From Polyporus tsugae (taxonomy: Eukaryota; Basidiomycota; Agaricomycetes; Polyporales; Polyporaceae): 64,000 nt of DNA. The position numbers and the translations under genes are program-made. Location of the stretch: the NCBI GenBank assembly GCA_024305745.1, contig JAHRBS010000013.1, forward strand, positions 682,001-746,000, in the 5' to 3' direction. Position 1 is the stretch's first letter. Every line of letters starts with the position of its first letter. Below, in pieces: positions 56,730-64,000 of this stretch. The notes below the pieces were generated by a model. It was not told where the DNA came from. It searched no databases and was given only the letters and a program-made list of their open reading frames with translations.

Positions 56730-57804
56730 ATGGTCCTATTTTTCACCTCCACAGGTTATATAATTTCAATAAAATATACCTAGCAAGCCGACTGATTTTT
56801 TGCATGGCAGCGCACGATCCACCTGTTACGATCTACATGGGCAAGGACAAGTTCGAGAGTCAGTGACCTCACTTGATCCTTCTGTTGTATACTTGACTGA
56901 AAAGTATACTCCATAGATGAGGACCTGATCAAGTATGCTTGGCCACAGGATGTATGGTTCCACGTCGACAAGCTCTCGTCGGCGCACGTATACATCCGAA
57001 TGCCCGATGGCATGACATGGGATACGATCCCCGAACCCGTCCTCATTGACTGCGCGCAACTGGTTAAAGCGAATTCCATTGAAGGTAGGTGGACACCCCC
57101 TACAGTTATACCCCGCCTTAGGCTGATGCGGACAGTCCATCAGGGAACAAGAAGGATAACCTGACCATCATCTGGACACCAGCAGATAACCTCAAGGTCA
57201 CTGCACCGCTCCGTTTTGGGTCCCCTGGATTTTCGTTGAATCTGTTTTCTGTTTCCTCTTTGTAGAAAACCGGCGACATGGCCATCGGTCAAGTCTCGTT
57301 CCACAACGACAAGCGTGTATGTTTTTTTTTCGATACATCGCGGGGCACTCGCTGATCACCTCCCATCACGTTCAGGTCAAGCGTAGTACGTTAACCCCCA
57401 CGGTACCTGAGTGAAATCGAGGCGTAATGTCGTTCATAGTACACATTGCGAAGCGCGAGAACGTGATCGTCAACCGACTCAACAAGACCAAGGTCGAACG
57501 GGAGGTTGATCACGAGCAGGAGCGCGTAGACCGCGTCAAGAAAGAAAACGCTGAGAAGCGTGCGGCTGCCGCGCAGAAGGTTCGTAGGGCCCTGTCGCCA
57601 CGCCCCCACCTGCCACCGTTGTACGTTGTAATGCTGACGCTCCTCTCGGGTTTGCATCATGCCGAGCAGAAGAAGGCCGACGCGGAGCTGGCGAAGACGC
57701 GAGAGGCGGAGAAGGCGGCACGATCGTACGACAGTGTCCTCGTCGAGGAAGACGAGGACAAGCCGCAACAGTCTGTGCAAGAGATGATGGACGACTTCAT
57801 GTAG
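56730..57804 (+). CDS. CCDC25 homologue (NFACT-R domain, coiled coil)
   Basis: Exon 1 from ATG at 56730 encodes MVLFFTST. After an intron comes [16 protein letters not shown], then [68 protein letters not shown] and [19 protein letters not shown] 10-nt exon (57376-57385) follows, then [20 protein letters not shown] and a charged coiled coil ending MMDDFM with stop at 57804. The order and motifs ([40 protein letters not shown]) match CCDC25/Jlp2 proteins along their whole length. The NFACT-R domain is shared with ribosome-quality-control factors that bind RNA. Fungal function is poorly known; human CCDC25 has been described as a DNA sensor at the cell surface. An intron inside the coiled coil (after AAAQK) removes the [14 protein letters not shown] read-through. 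Confidence 0.9.
57376..57385 (+). other. 10-nt microexon of the CCDC25 homologue
   Basis: GTCAAGCGTA is bounded by ttcag and gtacg. Including it gives RVVKRIHIAKREN in frame, where family members have a short variable link. The intron on each side is about 50-60 bp. Confidence 0.6.
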
Positions 57805-58037
57805 GAAAGCACGAATAGGACTGCATAGTTAACTTTGGTAGGCAACACACATGGTACATCTGTGGAATATGCTCATGACCGACCCGAATACAGTGTATCA
57901 TACACGTCTGACCAACGATGTCGAGAAAGATATCCGCTCTATCAAGAACTGATGGCTCCGAAACCCCGTCAGACTCCAATATGTAGTCTGTGGTAGGGAG
58001 GAGAAAGGAGCTCACAAGGGGGATTGAATGCGTCTGC

Positions 58038-58370
58038 TCACGCGCCGAGTGAGGGTCGCGTGGCTGTCGGTGCGCCCCAGCCTTCTTCTTTGGCCTTCTT
58101 CGCGAAGGCCTTCGACGAGTCGCTCAGTTTTACCGTCTTCTTCGCGGACAAGGATTGGTCCTTTTTTCCCGCCGCTGAGTCACCGCACAGTGTGCTGGTG
58201 TCCGACAAGACGGACTGAGCTATCGTGCGTCACATCTTGGGTTAGTTGCGGGGGACGCACGCGGGTACCAAGTACATATGTCACGAACCATCGTCGCGAC
58301 TCAGCGAGTCTTGTTTTTTGGGGGCGGGCTGAGGGGTCGTTTGAGAGGCGGTGTTGGCGCTGTCGCTCAT
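58038..58370 (-). CDS. Small two-exon protein, paralogue of 44471-44796
   Basis: Exon 1 (58370-58289, 82 nt) encodes MSDSANTASQTTPQPAPKKQ and ends RDD. A GTTCGT...ATAG intron is spliced to exon 2, which starts AQSVLSDTSTLCGDSAAGKK, passes through KLSDSSKAFAKKAKEEGWGA and ends TRPSLGA with TGA at 58038. Exon-1 length, intron phase, the QSVLS start of exon 2 and the C-terminal block are shared with the gene at 44471. A TATAAAG at 58463-58469 (minus) lies at the same distance upstream as in that gene. The N-terminus differs entirely, so only the C-terminal half is under shared constraint. Unknown function, soluble and low-complexity. Confidence 0.75.
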
Positions 58371-58462
58371 CGCGGAGAAGAGGTTCCGAACACTTTGACG
58401 GCGGGAATACGTTGCACTCCGACTAGGGTGATCTGCTTTAGACCCGTTTCGTCCCCCGACTC

Positions 58463-58469
58463 CTTTATA
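58463..58469 (-). promoter_or_regulatory. TATA box of the small gene at 58038
   Basis: TATAAAG on the minus strand lies about 99 bp upstream of the ATG, parallel to the TATAAG of the paralogue at 44372-44377. Confidence 0.5.
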
Positions 58470-58479
58470 CTCAATCCTC

Positions 58480-60185
58480 CGTAGCTTGTCTGTCAAACAC
58501 TTGCGGGTCTCCCTGTGGCACATGAAACTTGCGTCAGCGACCTGGGAGTTAGACCGGTACTGCGCGGCCAGTGCACTTATACAACCCACCAAACAGATCG
58601 TTCCGAACCTTTGACAGACAATATGACTATCGCGGCGACCTAAAACTGCATTGTGCTCAACGTTGTAGTGACCACTACAAAAATGCTTGCTGCGCATACT
58701 GTACTCGCGAAGTTGAAGGTGCGGCTACGCCCCAGCTAGCGCCAGCTGCGGAGCCCTCGGGCTTGTGGTGCATGGTATCATGGTATGTTGTGACAGCTGC
58801 GCCTATGCAGCCACCGTCGCGCTGCGCAGCTTTCCAAGAACCTTTCATCTCCGGTACATACGGGAAAGAAGGTTCGACGCTGGTGTTGTCACTTTGAATT
58901 GTCCGTGGTCATGAACGCCAAAAATGACTCCGAGGACTGCGCCGGTGCGGGACCGTCGCTGGGTACTAGGTCGTTGACTCGAAAGCCTGAACAAGCTCTG
59001 AGGACTGGGGGTGATAGGAGTAGTCCAGCGACCGTGAACAGTTGCTGCAGAACCACGAGGATACTTGTGGCATCCCTTGAAGTTTAAACCCCTCCGAGTC
59101 TCAGCTCTCTCCCCCCATGTCACCGTACTATTTCATAGACACAGATAGACACCATGTTCGTCTCGGAGGTAGTCTTGACCCTTGGGCTTTCGTGATTGCC
59201 GGCCCTAAACTTCCTTCGTAAGTTAGCTCTTTTGACGTTCCACGAGCAGTGCAAAGAACTTTTTTTTTTTGTGGTGCCTACACCTGCGCGGGCGCACGGC
59301 TCGACGCAGGAGCTACAGCATGGTTTTGAGGACTCGTCCTCGACACCACGCCAGGGGAAATGCATTACGCACACGGGGTTCAGTGCAAAGATCTTCATCC
59401 AGCTGCCTCAAGCCTCAACGCATCTTCGGACACATCCCGCGACTGTTATGATTACCACACGCTCCACCGAGCACTCATGCGGCGCATTCGTGGTTTTCAG
59501 GTCTGGAAGCAGTTGGCCGTGATCGGCACCCCACCGCGGTCTCGGAGTCCGTGACCCGATGAACGGAGGTGAGTCGTCTGTCCTGACTCCGACATTTCGC
59601 ACCGGCCGGATGGTATTAAAGTTCTCTGATCGCAGACGCGACCACTTTGAAAAGCCAGGTTGGCAATTCCGCCAGGCACAAACCGTCCTCCCAGAGCCCA
59701 CCAGCTTCTGGCCCTCTCGCTGGCCCACTCGGACGTTTGTCTCTGCTGTCGTAAACGTCTATCCTGAGCGCTGGCATTAGGTACGAGCGAATCGCTTACT
59801 GGAAAGGAGATGGGGAAAGAAGCGTCGTCATCGTTCGGTCGGCCTGATGGTGAGTGCCTAGTCGAAGTCTGATGTTTGCCTGAGCGTAGAGTTCTCCTCT
59901 GCCTTCTCCCTCCCCCTCCTCCCGTCGTGAGATACCATGACAGTCTCTTTGTGACCCTGTAGAACTGATGGCTGCACGGGAAGTTCAGCGTGACTGAGCC
60001 TTCTGCAACTTGACCTTCCCTATGACAAACCCTTCAGTCGTACCGTATGGCATATGGGCGGCGAGAAGCCAAGGGTTGGCGCTGCATTCACGGCTCATGG
60101 GAACTCCGAGTCCAAGGTCGCGGGGATCGTCCGATACCGACCGTGTTCCAGAGCCTCCGATCAAGAAGACAGGCAGGAAAACATG
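58480..60185. other. Intergenic, no gene supported
   Basis: Several frames of 60-130 codons occur on both strands but none shows a family motif or a consistent exon pattern. The T10 run near 59261-59271 has no flanking duplication that I can see. Confidence 0.5.
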
Positions 60186-60193
60186 TATATATA
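60186..60193 (+). promoter_or_regulatory. TATA box of the FMN dehydrogenase gene
   Basis: TATATATA lies 114 bp upstream of the ATG at 60307. Confidence 0.45.
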
Positions 60194-60306
60194 CGCGTAA
60201 CGCGGCAACCGCGTGCAAGGTGAGAACTTCAACTTGAACCTCACCATACGGACTCCACCACCCCACCGCTGTAACCCGCTCTCTCCTCATCTCACCAGAG
60301 CCCCAA

Positions 60307-62086
60307 ATGGGCGAATACATTCCCGAGGACCATGCCCCACAGGCTAAAACGCAGACTCAGGCACAGACTCAGCGCAAGATGTGGTCAGACTACATGAGCG
60401 AGTGCTACCACAGCCGCCGCCCGCCTACCATCGGCACTGTCGACGTCAAGAAGGTCGAGGAGGCGGCGCGTGAGAAGCTCAAGGATCGACAGGGTGCGTC
60501 TGGCTTCCGCTTCCGCGTCCCGAACCACGGTGCACACCACATGCGCCCACGCGGCGAGCCCCATTCCACGCTGACGCACTTGGGCATCCGTATCCAGATG
60601 CGTTCATGTACGTCTTCGGGAACGCAGGCACGCACGAGACGTTCCACGCGAACCGCAAGGAGCTTAACAAGTGGAAGGTTATTCCTCGGCAGCTGCGCGA
60701 CGTCACGCACAGGAGCATCGAGGTGGGCCCTTCCCAATTCGCGCTGTGCTTCTACATCCGGATGGCTTCGCAAATGAACGTCGATCTTATTAACCTCGAT
60801 CGGGGGAGAGCAGACTACCATCTTTGGCGTCACATATCCATCGCCGCTCTTCCTCGCTCCCATCGGCGTCCACGGGATAGTGCACGCAGATGGCGAGCTC
60901 GCGACAGCCGCAGCCGCGCAAGAAGTCGGCGTGCCCATGATCCTGAGCACCGTGTCGTCGCGGTCCCTGGAGGCAGTCGCCCAGGCAAACGGGTCCGGAC
61001 ACCGCTGGTTCCAACTGTACTGGTGAGTGACCCCGAGACCATTGGCATGCCCTCCAGCGGGTATGCGCCTGCGGCCTATCCTGATGAACCACCACGACCG
61101 AACAGGCCGCTCGTCCCCGAGATCACCTTATCCTTCATGGAGCGCGCCAAGAAGGCCGGATACAGCGCGCTCGTGGTCACGGTGGACACCATGTCGCTCG
61201 GCTGGCGGCCGCACGACATCGACACCGCCTACCTCCCCTTCTACCACGCCGTCGGCGCGCAGATCGCGCTCACCGACCCGGCCTTCATGCAGCTCTACGA
61301 GCTCGAGCCGTACGCGCACGACGACGTCCTGGCGTTCCCGTACGACCCGGCCGCGTTCGACGAACGCGTGCGGCGCGGCGACGCGAAGGCGCTGGAGCTG
61401 CTCCGGCTGGGCGACGCATGGATGGGCCACCTCGCGGAGGGCGTGTACCGCACATGGGACGAGCTCGCGTTCATCCGGAAACACTGGGAGGGGCCCCTCG
61501 TGGTCAAGGGCATCCTCAGCGTGGAGGTGAGCACTGTGCCACGCACCTCCGAGCGACGGATATGAACTGAGCGGGCATCGCATGCGCATCTGACATTCCT
61601 GGCCGTGCGCGTGCGTAGGACGCTGAGCTGGCGCTCGACGTCGGCATGGATGGGATCGTTGTCTCGAACCACGGGGGCCGCCAAATCGACGGCGCAATAC
61701 CGGCAATCTGGGCCCTCGAGCAGATCTGTCGGTCGCCCAAGGTCAAGGCCGCGCAGATGAGCGGGCGATTTACGGTCCTCGCCGACTCAGGGATAAGGAC
61801 GGGGACCGATATCTTCCGCGCCATCGCGATCGGGGCACAGGGCGTCCTGCGTGCGTATACACTGGTGGTATTCGTGAACTGTTCGGATGTCGGAATGGGC
61901 TGACGCGTGCGTCCGACAGTCGGCCGCTCGTATATCTACGGCCTCACCGTGGGTGGGAAGGAGGGAGTCGAGACGGTGGTGAAGAGCATTCTTGCCGAAT
62001 TTGAGATCACGCTGGGCCTGTGCGGGCACAATAGCATCGCGGAGATCTGGGGGAGGGTAGATAAGGTCATGGTCAAAATCGACTAG
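60307..62086 (+). CDS. FMN-dependent alpha-hydroxy-acid dehydrogenase/oxidase
   Basis: ATG at 60307 begins MGEYIPEDHAPQAKTQTQAQ. The exons then give RPPTIGTVDVKKVEEAAREK, AFMYVFGNAGTHETFHANRK, LNKWKVIPRQLRDVTHRS, TTIFGVTYPSPLFLAPIGVH, ILSTVSSRSLEAVAQANGSG, HRWFQLYW, YSALVVTVDTMSLGWRPHDI and GPLVVKGILS. The active-site block VVSNHGGRQIDGA carries the catalytic His and substrate Arg. VLADSGIRTGTDIFRAIAIG and VGRSYIYGLTVGGKEGVETV form the FMN phosphate site. TAG at 62084-62086 follows DKVMVKID. This is the glycolate oxidase / lactate oxidase / flavocytochrome b2 family; it lacks a cytochrome b5 domain, so it is an oxidase-like or lactate-2-monooxygenase-like form that oxidises a 2-hydroxy acid with FMN. 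About 500 residues in six or seven exons, apparently intact. Substrate unknown. Confidence 0.9.
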
Positions 62087-64000
62087 CTGTAACTCACCGC
62101 TGCCTTGCCTTCGTGGGTAATATGCACGACTGCCATGCGAGATCCTGGCGCTCTCGATATCACTGAATTTACAACCACAGCTGTGTGATGACAATTAATA
62201 GGCAGAAAGGCGGTGGGCATATGCTAGACGACCCTCACAGAGCTTTTCATCGGCGGTTGTGATAATCAGGACCGTATCGCCTGACAGAACATGGGGTCCC
62301 CAGATGTGATGGATATGCGGAAGGGCGGCAGGCAGCGTTCGTACTACTTCCGCGGTCGCCCACAAATGTGGGAGAACGACGAGTACAGCACCCCTTGGCG
62401 CCGAAATAATCGTTCGGCTACGGAGATCGAAGTTCATGGTACTATATCTTCCATTCTTTCGAATGCGAGGGTCGGGGTCCTGGACGTTGTAAGTATCCGG
62501 CGAGGTGAAGGGAGGATTTATTCTGATCGGGATATGAGGATGACGGGCAGTGAGCGACGCGTACGCTTCAAAATAGTATCATGTGAAACTCACTGTTGAG
62601 GAACGGATTCTGGCCATGTATGAATATTCTTGGGTACCCTTTCCTTACAAGATAAACCACACTGTTATCGAGATATTCTGGCGAAGCAGCCTGCGGTAGT
62701 TATATAGCGGCACCGTGAAATTGGAAGCGCCATTGTGGTCATTATGATTAGGCTACCAGTGTCTCCGAGTCCACCACCTGAGCACTGTAAACGGATGATA
62801 GATAGCGAAGAAAACCAACCGCTTGCACTGAGAATGGGCGTACCTGAGACTACATTAATAGCGTGGATGTCGATGAGCCTTGAGGCTGAGACGAAAATCA
62901 TCGGCAGGCCGAAGCCATGCGGATCCCTGCCGTGCAGGTGGAGATTTTGCGGCTTTCATCCCTAGATTATCGTGCATCTCATAACCAATATCTGAAATGA
63001 GAGCCAAACGCTGAATTGTACTAACATGAAGCAACCCACGCCCCGCGTCCTGTGGGAGGCGGACTCGGAAGCTCAAGCTGCTGCGGACACTGCCGCTGAG
63101 TTCTATCAAGCGAATATCAATTATCCATTTGCTGCAGGTCGGCGCCATACCAACCGCCAGGACACTCACTCGCACTCGTCGCGGAAATACTGGCTGGTGC
63201 GTCTATTGCGCTGGATATCGTGTTCCTCAAATGCCTACCGCAGGCCGTGGCGGCGGTTCGGATGTCCTACAAAAAGTTCCGGTGGTCAGCTCGGGGCGAT
63301 TTCGCTGCAGCAGTTATCAAGGATATTTACCTAGTCATATTGTGAGGCTCAATGATGTCCTGACTCAGTCCTCGATTGCAAGCAAACGGCGAAGGACTCT
63401 GCCAGGAAATGCCAGCGGGCGAATTATTGCAAATTCAGCTGCGATTCGATTGGGCGTTTGTTTGCTCATCCAAAAACGGAATGGGTTCAACCGGCCCGGC
63501 CACCTTGCACACGGCCCGTGTTAAATATCCGTGCTTCTCGGAGGGAACGCGCCTGCCTGCACGCACTCATGGCACCCACAAATGATGGGCACCGGGATCC
63601 AGACCGGGGTTACCACCGCACGGTCCTCACTGGTCCGACACTGGCCATGGCCTTACACATTGTAACTGGGGGCCCCGCATTGCTGATCACATAAACCCCG
63701 AGACGCGACCGGGGGAATCGCTATGGAGTACTACACTCAGGTAACTTTGACGATGTTATCCGATTGCTCGCGAACTAGCCGCGCTACTACTGCTACTGAA
63801 CACTAGGTATACAACAAGCGTATCATACAGCCAGCACCTCCACATCCGCCGGAACTGTAAATTAAGGATAAGTAAGTGTATTAGACCGACTGCAGCGGAT
63901 GAACAGGTGTGGCGGAGAACCAATGTGGGGAGGTATCAAACATGGCACGGGATATGGGCTATGGGCTATGGGATATGGATGGACGGGGGGAGGGGGGAAT
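62087..64000. other. Terminal region, no gene supported
   Basis: Short frames (for example 62291-62599 and 63026-63334) have no recognisable motifs. The last 50 bases contain an imperfect ctatgggatatggg-type short repeat followed by G-rich sequence. Confidence 0.5.

Noticed and set aside
59258..59275. T-rich tract as a second poly(A) insertion end
   Set aside because: Only about ten T and no matching direct repeat flanking a discrete segment was found.

Overview
This window is nuclear DNA of a filamentous basidiomycete, most likely a polypore-type Agaricomycete. The evidence is the gene structure and the families present: many short GT-AG introns of about 50-60 bp, genes of 6-15 exons, a DUF6534 membrane-protein array, a CYP505-type P450-reductase fusion, a CYP63-like P450 relic and other enzymes typical of wood-decay fungi. 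There are no bacterial operons, RNA genes or CRISPR arrays that I can support. Gene calls were made by reading splice sites and family motifs by eye, so internal exon borders are approximate unless a coordinate is given.

Region 1 (1-22.3 kb) is a duplicated accessory block. Four tandem + strand genes (D1 partial, D2, D3, D4) encode DUF6534-type multi-pass membrane proteins. Between them lie decayed copies of two companion genes, called C and B here, in the order D-C-D-B-C-D-C-D-B-C. Only the last C copy (20977-22336) looks intact. The first D-C interval is interrupted by a 4.1-kb insertion (1219-5305). It is flanked by a 15-bp direct repeat and ends in a 34-nt T run, so it looks like a target-primed retro-insertion lying on the minus strand, yet it carries intron-containing genes and no reverse transcriptase that I can recognise.

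Region 2 (22.4-35 kb) is metabolic: a decayed glutathione S-transferase, an FAD monooxygenase of the salicylate-hydroxylase type, a broken CYP63-like P450, an unusual cysteine-rich protein built on a ten-residue C-x2-CC-x2-C-x2 repeat, and a CYP505 P450-reductase fusion.

Region 3 (36.7-43.6 kb) is housekeeping: RPAP1 (minus) and the arginine methyltransferase PRMT3 (plus) diverge from a shared intergenic region of about 490 bp.

Region 4 (44-62.1 kb) mixes small-protein genes with redox enzymes. A unit made of a small lysine/serine-rich gene (minus) and a 2-oxoglutarate/Fe(II) oxygenase (plus) occurs three times; two oxygenases are intact and use a 7-nt microexon that completes the catalytic Asp codon. 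A full-length P450, a CCDC25/NFACT-R protein, a second member of an 85-residue two-exon small-protein family (the first is at 44471) and an FMN-dependent alpha-hydroxy-acid dehydrogenase follow. The oxidoreductases suggest detoxification or secondary metabolism but do not form an obvious single cluster: no polyketide synthase, peptide synthetase or terpene cyclase was recognised. The last 1.9 kb holds nothing I can support as a gene.
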